DNA from: JABCZZ01 sp964454545
GTDB lineage: Bacteria > Pseudomonadota > Alphaproteobacteria > Rickettsiales > JABCZZ01
NCBI GenBank assembly: GCA_964454545.1
Contig: CAYVTI010000002.1
Location: 1 to 64,000, forward strand
Direction of reading: 5' to 3'
Length of the DNA: 64,000 bases
Part shown: positions 50,796 through 59,570 of the stretch, one piece after another
Numbering within the stretch: position 1 is the stretch's first letter
Layout of the letters: every line of letters starts with the position of its first letter
Position numbers and translations under genes: made by a program
The notes under the pieces: generated by a model
Databases searched by the model: none
Told to the model about the DNA's origin: nothing
The model's input: the letters and a program-made list of their open reading frames with translations, nothing else

Positions 50796-53700
50796 ATGAA
50801 CCCATCGCGAATATTCATATTACGCCCCATCGCCACATCGCTCCTGATGCTGGCCATCCTGCTTTCCGGCGCGTTCTCCTATAACCTGCTGCCGCTTTCC
50901 GCTTTGCCGGAGGTGGATTATCCCACCATCGAGGTGGTGACGCTTTATCCGGGCGCAAGCCCCGACGTGATGACCTCGTCCATCACCGCGCCGCTTGAAG
51001 CGCAGTTTGGCCAGGTGCCGGGGCTTAACCAGATGTCTTCCACCAGTTCCGGCGGCGCATCGGTCATCACCCTGCAGTTCAGCCTCAATCTGAGCCTTGA
51101 TGTTGCAGAGCAGGAAGTGCAGGCGGCAATTAACGCGGCAAGCTCTTTTCTGCCAACGGATCTTCCGTCTCCGCCCATTTATAATAAGGTAAATCCCGCT
51201 GATGCGCCGATAGTCACGCTTGCCATCACCTCCAAAACCCTTCCCCTGCCCAAGGTCGAGGATCTGGCGGATACGCGGCTTGCGCAGAAAATATCCCAGC
51301 TGCCGGGCGTAGGGCTGGTGAGCATCAGCGGCGGCCAGCGTCCGGCGGTGCGCATCCGCGTCAATCCCCTGGCGCTTGGCGCCTATGGACTTGATCTGGA
51401 GACGCTCCGGACATCGATTGCGAACGCCAACGTCAATACGCCCAAGGGTAGTTTCGACGGGTCGACCCGCTCTTCAACCGTGGACGCGAACGACCAGATA
51501 TCTTCCGCCGAAGAATACAGCCATCTTATCGTGGGATATAAGAACAACGCGCCTATCCGGGTGAGCGATATCGCCGATGTGGTGGAAGGCGCGGAGAACA
51601 CCAAGCTCGGCGCATGGGAGAACGCAACGCCTGCCATTATCCTCAATATTCAGCGCCAGCCGGGCGCTAATGTCATTGCCGTGGCCGACCGCATCAAGCA
51701 ACTGCTGCCAGCGCTCAAGGCGACGCTGCCTGCTGCCATGGACGTTGAATTCCTGACCGACCGGACGGTGACGATTCGCGCTTCGGTGAATGACGTACAG
51801 TTCGAGCTGATGCTTTCAGTCGCGCTGGTGGTCATGGTAATATTCCTGTTCCTGCGTAACGTCCCGGCGACCCTCATCCCTGCGGTGACCGTGCCGATTT
51901 CGCTCATAGGCACGTTCGGCATCATGTATCTGGCCGGGTTCAGTATCAATAACCTCACGCTCATGGCGCTGACCATCGCCACCGGCTTCGTGGTCGACGA
52001 TGCCATCGTGATGATCGAAAATATATCACGTTACATCGAAGAGGGCATGAGCCCGCTCGATGCGGCGCTCGAGGGATCGCGGCAAATCGGGTTCACGATC
52101 ATTTCGCTGACCTTTTCGCTCATCGCCGTGCTTATCCCGCTCCTCTTCATGGGGGACGTGGTGGGGAGACTTTTCCATGAGTTTGCGATAACTCTCGCCG
52201 TCTCGATACTGATTTCCGCCGTGGTGTCGCTGACCCTCACTCCCATGATGTGTGCGAAGCTCCTGCGCCATGTGCCGGAAGAGCAACAGGGCAAATTCTA
52301 CCATAAGACAGGTGAGTGGTTTGACCGCATCATCCACCGCTACGGTACGATGCTGAACTGGGTGCTGGACCGGGAGCGGGCGACCCTTGCCGTTGCGGCT
52401 GCAACGATTGTTTTCACAATCCTGCTCTACGTGTTTATTTCCAAGAGCTTCTTCCCGCTGCAGGATACGGGCGCCATCTCAGGCATCACGCAGGCGCCGG
52501 AAACGGTATCGTATGAGGAGATGGCAGCGCGCCAGATGGCGGTTGCAGATGTCATCCTGCAGGATAAGGATGTGGAAAGCCTGTCGTCTTTCATCGGCGT
52601 GGATGGGACGAATACGACCCTAAACAGCGGGCGCATGCTGATTAATCTCAAGGAGCACGGCAAACGTGATGATGTCGCCACCATCATGAAACGCCTGCAG
52701 AAGAGTCTTGAGAAAGTAAACGGCATCACGCTCTACATGCAGCCGGTGCAGGACATCACCATAGAAAGCCGGGTGAGCCGCACGCAGTACCAGTTCAGCG
52801 TGGAAGATCCGAATCCGCAGGAATTAAGCGCTTATGTGCCGAAACTTGTGGACGCTCTCGAAAAACTGCCTGCGCTTTCCGATGTGGCAAGCGATCTGCA
52901 GGATCACGGGCTGCAGGTCTATGTCCAGCTCGACCGCGCCACCGCCATGCGGCTTGGGATTACGGCGGCGGCTATTGACAACGCGCTTTATGACGCGTTC
53001 GGGCAGCGCCTGGTGTCGACCATCTTCACCCAGTCCAACCAGTACCGCGTGGTGCTGGAAGTAAAGCCGGAATTCCAGAAGGGGCCGCTTTCCCTTGATA
53101 AAATCTACCTGCCTGCAACCGGTGGAAAGACCGTGCCGCTTTCCGTGGTGGCAAAGTTCGCGGAGGGCGAAGCGCCGCTTGTCATCAACCATCTCGGCCA
53201 GTTTCCGTCCGCGACTATTTCCTTCAATCTTGCAGGCAAGGCTTCCATCGGGGATGCGGTGAATGCCATCCGCAAGACGGAGAAGGAACTGAACCTGCCT
53301 TCCAGCCTGCAGACCAGCTTCCAGGGCGCGGCGCTTGCGTTCCAGGCGTCGCTTGTCAATACGGTGCTGCTCATCATCGCGGCGATCATCACCATGTATA
53401 TTGTGCTGGGAGTCCTCTATGAGAGCTACATCCATCCGGTGACCATCCTCTCGACGCTGCCTTCCGCAGGTGTTGGCGCGCTGCTCGCCCTTTCCATCTC
53501 GGGAATGCCGCTTGGCATCATCGGCATCATCGGCATCATCCTCCTGATTGGCATTGTGAAAAAGAACGCGATCATGATTATCGACTTCGCGCTCGATGCC
53601 GAGCGCGAACAGGGCATGTCCCCGCGTGACGCCATCTATCAGGCATGCCTGCTGCGCTTCCGTCCCATCCTCATGACCACCATGTCGGCGCTGCTTGGTG

Positions 53701-53888
53701 CGCTTCCGCTCATGCTGGGTTCCGGGGTGGGTTCCGAACTGCGCCACCCGTTGGGCATTACGATGGTGGGCGGACTGGTGTTTTCCCAGTTTATTACCCT
53801 GTTTACCACGCCGGTGATCTATCTCTTCTTCGAAAGGCTTGCGAGAGCGCTGATGGGAAAAGGGCGAGAGGCGGTTTCCACTAGTTGA
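50796..53888 (+). CDS. RND efflux transporter, MdtB/MdtC-like
   Basis: 1030 residues with 12 membrane helices and two large periplasmic loops. PSRIFILRPIATSLLMLAILLSG and ALPEVDYPTIEVVTLYPGASPDVM are the HAE1 N-terminus; GFVVDDAIVMIENISRYIEEG is the helix 4 motif with the proton-relay Asp pair; GIVKKNAIMIIDFALDAER the helix 10 Lys. The MdtC-like GTNTTLNSGR and PVQDITIESRVS support this subgroup. No membrane-fusion or outer-membrane component gene is next to it. Confidence 0.93.
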   Translation: MNPSRIFILRPIATSLLMLAILLSGAFSYNLLPLSALPEVDYPTIEVVTLYPGASPDVMTSSITAPLEAQFGQVPGLNQMSSTSSGGASVITLQFSLNLSLDVAEQEVQAAINAASSFLPTDLPSPPIYNKVNPADAPIVTLAITSKTLPLPKVEDLADTRLAQKISQLPGVGLVSISGGQRPAVRIRVNPLALGAYGLDLETLRTSIANANVNTPKGSFDGSTRSSTVDANDQISSAEEYSHLIVGYKNNAPIRVSDIADVVEGAENTKLGAWENATPAIILNIQRQPGANVIAVADRIKQLLPALKATLPAAMDVEFLTDRTVTIRASVNDVQFELMLSVALVVMVIFLFLRNVPATLIPAVTVPISLIGTFGIMYLAGFSINNLTLMALTIATGFVVDDAIVMIENISRYIEEGMSPLDAALEGSRQIGFTIISLTFSLIAVLIPLLFMGDVVGRLFHEFAITLAVSILISAVVSLTLTPMMCAKLLRHVPEEQQGKFYHKTGEWFDRIIHRYGTMLNWVLDRERATLAVAAATIVFTILLYVFISKSFFPLQDTGAISGITQAPETVSYEEMAARQMAVADVILQDKDVESLSSFIGVDGTNTTLNSGRMLINLKEHGKRDDVATIMKRLQKSLEKVNGITLYMQPVQDITIESRVSRTQYQFSVEDPNPQELSAYVPKLVDALEKLPALSDVASDLQDHGLQVYVQLDRATAMRLGITAAAIDNALYDAFGQRLVSTIFTQSNQYRVVLEVKPEFQKGPLSLDKIYLPATGGKTVPLSVVAKFAEGEAPLVINHLGQFPSATISFNLAGKASIGDAVNAIRKTEKELNLPSSLQTSFQGAALAFQASLVNTVLLIIAAIITMYIVLGVLYESYIHPVTILSTLPSAGVGALLALSISGMPLGIIGIIGIILLIGIVKKNAIMIIDFALDAEREQGMSPRDAIYQACLLRFRPILMTTMSALLGALPLMLGSGVGSELRHPLGITMVGGLVFSQFITLFTTPVIYLFFERLARALMGKGREAVSTS

Positions 53889-53950
53889 TTGACGTATTGC
53901 GAGAGTTAGATTAGTTATTCTGAAACATCGCGAAATTCTGGGAACGTCTG

Positions 53951-54961
53951 ATGCTCGAAATACTGAATAATCCGGTGGTTGTCACCGTAGGCAAGATACT
54001 CATCGTCGTGCTGCCTCTTATTATCGCCATGGCGCTGCTCACTCTCATCGAACGCAAGGTGATAGGCGCGATGCAGCTGCGCAAGGGGCCGAACGTAGTG
54101 GGGTTCCTGGGGATTCTGCAGCCGTTTGCCGACGGTATCAAGCTGATGTTCAAGGAAACCATTCTGCCCACGCGGGCGAACAAGATTATTTTTATCATCT
54201 CCCCGATGCTTACCTTCATGCTGGCGCTCTTGGGCTGGGCGGTGATCCCGCTCTCTCCCACCTTCGTCATCGCCAATATCAATGTGGGCGTTCTGTACCT
54301 GTTCGCGATTTCGTCGCTCGGGATTTACGGCATCATCATGGCGGGCTGGGCGAGCAATTCCAAATACGCGTTCCTGGGCGCGATCAGGAGCGCCGCGCAA
54401 ATGGTTTCCTATGAAGTGTCCATCGGCTTCGTGATCGTGACCGTGCTCATCATGGTGGGATCGCTCAACCTCACTGACATCGTCAATGCCCAGAAGGGCG
54501 GCTTCACCCACTGGCATGCGTGCGGCCTCCTGTTCCCGATGTTCATCGTCTTTTTCATCTCGGCGCTGGCCGAAACCAACCGTCATCCCTTTGATCTCCC
54601 TGAAGCCGAAGGCGAACTGGTTGCGGGTTATAACGTGGAATATTCCTCGATGACGTTCGGCCTCTTTTTCCTCGGCGAATACGTCAACATGATCATGATG
54701 AGCGGTATGACCAGCATATTGTTCCTGGGCGGCTGGTGGTCCCCGGTCAACAGCACGCTTTTCAATGCGATACCCGGCGTATTATGGTTTGTGCTCAAGA
54801 TAGCCCTGCTGCTCTTCGTATTCATCTGGGTGCGCGCTACTTTGCCGCGCTACCGTTACGATCAGCTCATGCGCCTCGGTTGGAAAGTGTTCTTGCCGGT
54901 CTCGCTGCTCTGGGTAGTGATCGTTTCCGGGTACGTGGTCTATGGGCATCATCAAATATAA
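53951..54961 (+). CDS. nuoH: NADH-quinone oxidoreductase subunit H
   Basis: 336 residues. ALLTLIERKVIGAMQLRKGPNVVGFLGILQPFADGIKLMFKE is the quinone-chamber region of NuoH, SLGIYGIIMAGWASNSKYAFLGAIRSAAQMVSYEVSIG the conserved loop, and AETNRHPFDLPEAEGELVAGYNVEYSSM the acidic loop. It normally stands directly before nuoI; here dedA and a methylase gene intervene. Confidence 0.96.
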   Translation: MLEILNNPVVVTVGKILIVVLPLIIAMALLTLIERKVIGAMQLRKGPNVVGFLGILQPFADGIKLMFKETILPTRANKIIFIISPMLTFMLALLGWAVIPLSPTFVIANINVGVLYLFAISSLGIYGIIMAGWASNSKYAFLGAIRSAAQMVSYEVSIGFVIVTVLIMVGSLNLTDIVNAQKGGFTHWHACGLLFPMFIVFFISALAETNRHPFDLPEAEGELVAGYNVEYSSMTFGLFFLGEYVNMIMMSGMTSILFLGGWWSPVNSTLFNAIPGVLWFVLKIALLLFVFIWVRATLPRYRYDQLMRLGWKVFLPVSLLWVVIVSGYVVYGHHQI

Positions 54962-54979
54962 TTCTAAAGGAAACGGGCA

Positions 54980-55585
54980 TTGGAACAGATAGCCGAGTGG
55001 CTGGTCGACATTATTAATACGGTAGGTTATCCGGGCGTGTTCATCGCCATGTTTCTGGGCAATGCACTGGTGCCTATTCCGGTGGAAGTGGTAATGATTC
55101 CGGCAGGTTACCTTGTCCAGCAGGGCAAGATGCATTTTGCGCTGTTGATGCTTTCTGGGATCGCGGGAGATATCGGCGGTTCGCTGTTTTCCTATTATGT
55201 CGCGCTGCATTTTGGGCGCAGGGTGGTGCTCGCGTTCGGCAAGTATTTCTTTTTCGATGAGCATAAGCTTGCCCTGCTTGAAAAATTTTTTGCGAGCCAC
55301 GGAGAGATATCGACGCTGACGGGCAGGCTGGTGCCGGGCCTGCGCCATTTCATGGCGTTTCCTGCCGGACTTTCGCATATGGACGTAAAGAAATTCATTG
55401 CCTATACCGGTATAGGCGGCGGGATATGGATGTCCATCCTTGCCTGGCTTGGCTATATCATCGGCGGCCAGAAGGCGCTGATAAAACACTATCTGCGCTA
55501 TATTACGGGCGGTGTCGTTACGGTGATGGCGATTGTCATCGTGATTTATGCCATCCGCCACCGCAGGAAAAGAACCAACGAATAA
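54980..55585 (+). CDS. DedA-family membrane protein
   Basis: 201 residues. TTG start at 54980 with AAAGGAAA about 7 bases upstream. GYPGVFIAMFLGNALVPIPVEVVMIPAGYL, GDIGGSLFSYYVALHFGRR and FTGRLVPGLRHFMAFPAGLSHMD-like segments (STLTGRLVPGLRHFMAFPAG) are DedA/SNARE-assoc motifs with the key Arg residues. Family members act as polyprenyl-phosphate or phospholipid flippases. Inserted between nuoH and nuoI. Confidence 0.88.
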   Translation: MEQIAEWLVDIINTVGYPGVFIAMFLGNALVPIPVEVVMIPAGYLVQQGKMHFALLMLSGIAGDIGGSLFSYYVALHFGRRVVLAFGKYFFFDEHKLALLEKFFASHGEISTLTGRLVPGLRHFMAFPAGLSHMDVKKFIAYTGIGGGIWMSILAWLGYIIGGQKALIKHYLRYITGGVVTVMAIVIVIYAIRHRRKRTNE

Positions 55586-55597
55586 AAAGGAGCGCCA

Positions 55598-56269
55598 TTG
55601 AAAGCCGCCTTGGAGCCGCATAGCATGTTTCCCTCCAATCTTATCAACAGGAAACTGCGGATGGACGGGCGGGAACTGCTCAGGGAGATTCCGGATACGA
55701 GCATCAAAGCCTGCTTCTTCGATCCCCAGTACCGTGGCGTTTTGGACAAGTTAAGCTATGGCAATGAAGGGGTGAGCCGGGGGCGGAAACGTTCGGCGCT
55801 CACGCAGATGGATGAAACCACAATTTCCAGGTTTCTTAAAGAAATAGACAGGGTTCTGGTTCCCTCGGGCCACCTGTTCCTGTGGATAGACAAGTTCCAT
55901 CTGTGCGAAGGAGTGAAGAACTGGTTTGCACGGACGGATCTGGCGGTTGTCGATCTGATAACCTGGGAGAAACCCGGCATTGGCATGGGGTACCGCAGCA
56001 GGAGAAAAAGCGAATACCTGCTGGTATTGCAGAAAAGGCCGGTCAGGGCCAAGGGCGTATGGAACGTGCACAATATTCCCGATGTCTGGCAGGAAGCGGT
56101 GGATACGAAACGCCATCCGCATGCGAAGCCGGTCGGGTTGCAGGAGGCGCTTATTTATGCGGTTTCAGGTCCGGATGATATCATCCTCGACCCGGCGATG
56201 GGCGGTGGTTCGGTATGGGAAGCGTGCAAAAAGACAGGGCGTTATTTTATTGGCGGCGACATCATATAG
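55598..56269 (+). CDS. DNA methyltransferase (N4/N6, beta-type order)
   Basis: 223 residues. TTG start at 55598 with AAGGAG five bases upstream. Catalytic motif IV is FFDPQY (42-45, Gln in place of the usual Pro), followed by HLFLWIDKFHLCEG; motif I DPAMGGGSV (198-206) is at the C-terminus, so the order is IV then I, as in CcrM-type beta methyltransferases. Small, with little room for a target-recognition domain (between 100 and 170). No restriction enzyme is adjacent. Probably an orphan regulatory methylase. Confidence 0.85.
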   Translation: MKAALEPHSMFPSNLINRKLRMDGRELLREIPDTSIKACFFDPQYRGVLDKLSYGNEGVSRGRKRSALTQMDETTISRFLKEIDRVLVPSGHLFLWIDKFHLCEGVKNWFARTDLAVVDLITWEKPGIGMGYRSRRKSEYLLVLQKRPVRAKGVWNVHNIPDVWQEAVDTKRHPHAKPVGLQEALIYAVSGPDDIILDPAMGGGSVWEACKKTGRYFIGGDII

Positions 56270-56289
56270 TGCTATATACTCCGCTAGTT

Positions 56290-56348
56290 GGGTGTCGGGG
56301 ATCAGGTGTCAGCTTTCGGCTGACGCCCGGCGCCTGATCCCTGAAACC
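56290..56348. repeat. Palindromic repeat upstream of nuoI
   Basis: GGGTGTCGGGGATCAGGTG and GCGCCTGATCCCTGAAACC are imperfect inverted copies around a CAGCTTTCGGCTG hairpin. It lies between the methylase and nuoI, another word-repeat palindrome like those at 41909 and 50704. Confidence 0.65.
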
Positions 56349-56360
56349 TTCTATTGAGCT

Positions 56361-56936
56361 ATGATAATGGTATTAAAAGCATACAGAACCATCCGCAGTT
56401 TCTTCCTTTTCGAGATGTTCTCGGGTCTTGCCATGACGCTCCGGTATTTTTTCAAGAAGCCGGTCACGATAAATTATCCGTATGAAAAGGGGCCTTTAAG
56501 CCCGCGNNNNNNNNNNATGCGCTATTTCTTCAAGCCGCAGGCGACGCTGAACTATCCGTTTGAAAAGGGCCGGCTGTCGCCGCGTTTCCGCGGCGAGCAT
56601 GCGCTGCGCCGCTATCCCAACGGCGAGGAACGCTGCATCGCCTGCAAGCTGTGCGAAGCCATCTGCCCGGCACAGTGTATTACGATTGAGGCGGCCGTGC
56701 GCGAGGACGGCTCCAGGCGCACGACCCGTTACGACATCGATATGACGAAATGCATCTATTGCGGTTTCTGCCAGGAAGCCTGCCCGGTGGACGCGATTGT
56801 CGAAGGCCCGAATTTTGAATTCGCCACCGAGACGCGTGAAGAGCTCTTTTACAATAAAGAAAAGCTTCTTGATAACGGCGACCGCTGGGAGCTCGCTATC
56901 GCTGCCAACCTGAAGGCTGACGCCGCCTATCGATAG
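56361..56936 (+). CDS. nuoI: NADH-quinone oxidoreductase subunit I, interrupted by an assembly gap
   Basis: The right part is normal NuoI: RFRGEHALRRYPNGEERCIACKLCEAICPAQ and KCIYCGFCQEACPVDAIVEGP carry the two 4Fe-4S CxxCxxCxxxCP motifs. The left part (MIMVLKAYRTIRSFFLFEMF...) is its N-terminus. Around the 10-N gap the same 22 residues appear twice: RYFFKKPVTINYPYEKGPLS before, RYFFKPQATLNYPFEKGRLS after, at about 71% base identity. So a single continuous gene cannot be claimed; the two halves probably come from different templates. Confidence 0.75.
   Translation: MIMVLKAYRTIRSFFLFEMFSGLAMTLRYFFKKPVTINYPYEKGPLSPXXXXMRYFFKPQATLNYPFEKGRLSPRFRGEHALRRYPNGEERCIACKLCEAICPAQCITIEAAVREDGSRRTTRYDIDMTKCIYCGFCQEACPVDAIVEGPNFEFATETREELFYNKEKLLDNGDRWELAIAANLKADAAYR
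56507..56516. other. Assembly gap (10 N)
   Basis: Ten Ns join two contigs. Sequence before (56442-56506) and after (56520-56584) encodes the same NuoI segment with 46 of 65 bases identical. Confidence 0.98.
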
Positions 56937-57115
56937 AACCTGTACAGATGCAATCCGCCTCCGCTAATGTTCCGGTGCGATTACCCGCTTTCTATCCGTT
57001 ATGCCCGTCAGGCAATGTTGCGCAAGCGGGTAAAAATACCGTTGCATAATTGACGGCGAAAAGGCAAATTAACGAATCTTAATCCGCAGTGCAGAATTCA
57101 GTCAAGGTAGCGATC

Positions 57116-59560
57116 TTGGTAAAGCGACTCCCCCCATATGCAACGCCGTTTACGGTTTTTTTTGCCGCCGCGCTTTGCCTTGGCGGAAAGGCGATTGCGC
57201 TCGAGGGAGAATATGCCGGAGTTTCCAAATCCCAGCCGGTCATGCTGACCGCGCAGGCCATAGGCTACGATGAGAAAACCGCCACCGCCATCGCGGTAGG
57301 CCACGTCGAGGTCGTGCAAGATGATACCATCCTGCTTGCTGATCGCGTGACGTATGATCAGAACACGGGGGTGGTGCATGCGACCGGCAATGTCAGCGTG
57401 CTGGAGCCGAGCGGCGATGTATTGTTTGCGAAAGATGCCGTGCTAAGGCAATCGCTGGAAAAAGGCGTGGTCACGGAGTTCCGCGCGCGCTTGAGCGACA
57501 ATTCCGTATTCGCGGCGTGCGAGGCTAAGAAACTTAGCAAGAACGTCACTCAGCTGACGCATGCGGTATACTCGCCGTGTAACGTGTGCGCAGCGCAAGC
57601 GGGGGCAAAGGAAGAGGCGCCTTTATGGCAGATGAAGGCGGAGAAGGTTACCATCGATGAAGACGCCCAGAAAGTCCGGTACCAGAACGCTTTCATGGAT
57701 GTCTACGGCATGCCGGTGCTTTACACGCCGTATTTTTCCCATCCCACTCCGGACGCGCCGAGCCAGTCCGGCCTGCTGATGCCGCAATATTATCATTCCA
57801 CCGCACTCGGCAACGTTGTAAAGCAGCCGGTTTATGTCAGCATCGCCCCTAACATGGATATGACGGTTACTCCCTGGTATATCAGCGGCGAGAACAGCCC
57901 GCTTATCCAGGGGGAATTCCGGCATCTTACCGAAAACGCCTTCTATGAAATTCACGGCGCGTTCATAGATGCCTTTAACCGCGATGCGGCCGGAAACATT
58001 ACCACGGGTACCGAGAAACGCGGTTATGTCGATGCGCACGGAGGCATGAAACTGAGCGAGCATTGGAATGCGGGGGTAGATCTTGAGCACGCCAGTGACG
58101 ACACCTTCCTTGCCCTCTATGGAATCGGTTGGCAGGACATGCTTACATCCCGTCTCTATGCCGAGCGCATTGAGGATCGTGATTATGCGGTAGTGCAGGC
58201 GCTGGCGTTCCAGGGATTGCAGCCGCAGGACATTGCCAGCCAGTCGCCCTACATATTGCCGCAGGCGAACCTGCATCTGGAGAGCGCACCGATGGTGGCG
58301 CATTCTCGCCTTGCCCTGGATAGCAGCGCGCTGGTGCTGGAACGTCAGGAAGGCGATAACGATCAGAGGATTTCAAGCACCGTGAGCTGGAGGTTGCCCT
58401 ATATTACCAGGGACGGGCAGGTGATAGAGGCCAAGGCGAGCCTGCGCGGTGACGCATATCATGTGACCAACCAGACGGTAAACGCGACAACCGGGGAGAT
58501 CTTCAACGGCGATACCGGCAGGATCATTCCTGAGATCGATCTCGACTGGCGCTATCCATTCGTAAACCGTTTTGGGAAAGGGCAGAGCGTTACGCTGGCG
58601 CCTGTAGTTGAGCTGGCTGCCAGTCCGAACCTGCATATGTCTAGCAATATCCCCAACGAAGATAGCCAGGTGGCGGAGTTGAGTAATGTCAACCTGTTCT
58701 CCCCCGATCGGTTTGCCGGACTGGATCAAGTGGAGTCCGGCCTGCGCGGTACGTACGGCATGCGCGGCCAGTTGCAGTTTGCAGATGAAAAATATCTCGA
58801 ATGGCTGCTGGGCGAAGCCTACCAGCAGAATCAAAAGAGCCCTTTTCCGATAGAGGATTCGGCGGAATCGCATTTCTCCGATTATATCGGGCGGCTGGCG
58901 ATGCGCTATAAATGGTTTGACGCTTCTTATGCCATGCGCCTGGATCGCAATACGCTGACGCCCATCAGCAATGAAGTCCGTTCCACGTTCAGCCTGAAGC
59001 CCCTCACCCTTTCGGCCAATTATATCGATCTGCGCAACGAGCCGCTGTTTGGCGACCGCAAGGAAATTTTCGGCGATGCCGGGATCGACCTGACACGTCA
59101 CTGGGTATGGAGCATCTATGGACGTAAGGATTTGGGCAGCAGCACGACAACTTCCAATTCGACAGCAGTATCCACGCTTGCCGCGCTCAACCTGCTTACC
59201 CCTACCAACGGCACGGTGGGACTGGGCACCGGTCTCACCTTCCACAACGAATGTATGGTGGTGACCAGCAGCCTCGCACGCACTTACATTACCCAGCAGG
59301 ACGTCAGGCCGTCCACGACCGTATCGGTTATGGTCATACTGAAGAATTTCGGCGCTGCTGATGCCGGCAGCGCGCCGTCCGCCGGGAATATTGCTCCGGG
59401 AACCGAAAAGATCGCTACTCAAAACGGTACAAGTAATGTAGATATAGCGACTGCCCCGGATACGGATATAAATAACACTATAAACAACGCGCCCTATACC
59501 GGCGGCCAGAAGCTTTTTGACGAGCCTGCCGCATCTACGGGCGGCTTGCAGCAATTCTGA
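57116..59560 (+). CDS. lptD: LPS-assembly protein LptD
   Basis: The frame opens at GTG 57089; a TTG at 57116 with AAGG eight bases upstream gives a clean signal peptide (VKRLPPYATPFTVFFAAALCLGGKAIA) and 814 residues. Periplasmic OstA domain with beta repeats (AQAIGYDEKTATAIAVGHVEVVQDDTILLADRVTYD, ATGNVSVLEPSGDVLFA), a CxxC (SPCNVCAAQ), then the large barrel beginning PVLYTPYFSHPTPDAPSQSGLLMPQY. Inserts lipopolysaccharide into the outer leaflet. The Gly/Thr/Asn-rich C-terminal tail is unusual. Followed by surA, its folding chaperone, the classical order. Confidence 0.93.
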   Translation: MVKRLPPYATPFTVFFAAALCLGGKAIALEGEYAGVSKSQPVMLTAQAIGYDEKTATAIAVGHVEVVQDDTILLADRVTYDQNTGVVHATGNVSVLEPSGDVLFAKDAVLRQSLEKGVVTEFRARLSDNSVFAACEAKKLSKNVTQLTHAVYSPCNVCAAQAGAKEEAPLWQMKAEKVTIDEDAQKVRYQNAFMDVYGMPVLYTPYFSHPTPDAPSQSGLLMPQYYHSTALGNVVKQPVYVSIAPNMDMTVTPWYISGENSPLIQGEFRHLTENAFYEIHGAFIDAFNRDAAGNITTGTEKRGYVDAHGGMKLSEHWNAGVDLEHASDDTFLALYGIGWQDMLTSRLYAERIEDRDYAVVQALAFQGLQPQDIASQSPYILPQANLHLESAPMVAHSRLALDSSALVLERQEGDNDQRISSTVSWRLPYITRDGQVIEAKASLRGDAYHVTNQTVNATTGEIFNGDTGRIIPEIDLDWRYPFVNRFGKGQSVTLAPVVELAASPNLHMSSNIPNEDSQVAELSNVNLFSPDRFAGLDQVESGLRGTYGMRGQLQFADEKYLEWLLGEAYQQNQKSPFPIEDSAESHFSDYIGRLAMRYKWFDASYAMRLDRNTLTPISNEVRSTFSLKPLTLSANYIDLRNEPLFGDRKEIFGDAGIDLTRHWVWSIYGRKDLGSSTTTSNSTAVSTLAALNLLTPTNGTVGLGTGLTFHNECMVVTSSLARTYITQQDVRPSTTVSVMVILKNFGAADAGSAPSAGNIAPGTEKIATQNGTSNVDIATAPDTDINNTINNAPYTGGQKLFDEPAASTGGLQQF

Positions 59561-59570
59561 GAGGATGGAC

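Noticed and set aside
50702..50884. 60-codon frame beginning at the strong Shine-Dalgarno AAGGAGGT
   Set aside because: It reads through the palindrome into the RND gene in another frame; the product is the translated repeat, with no conserved feature.
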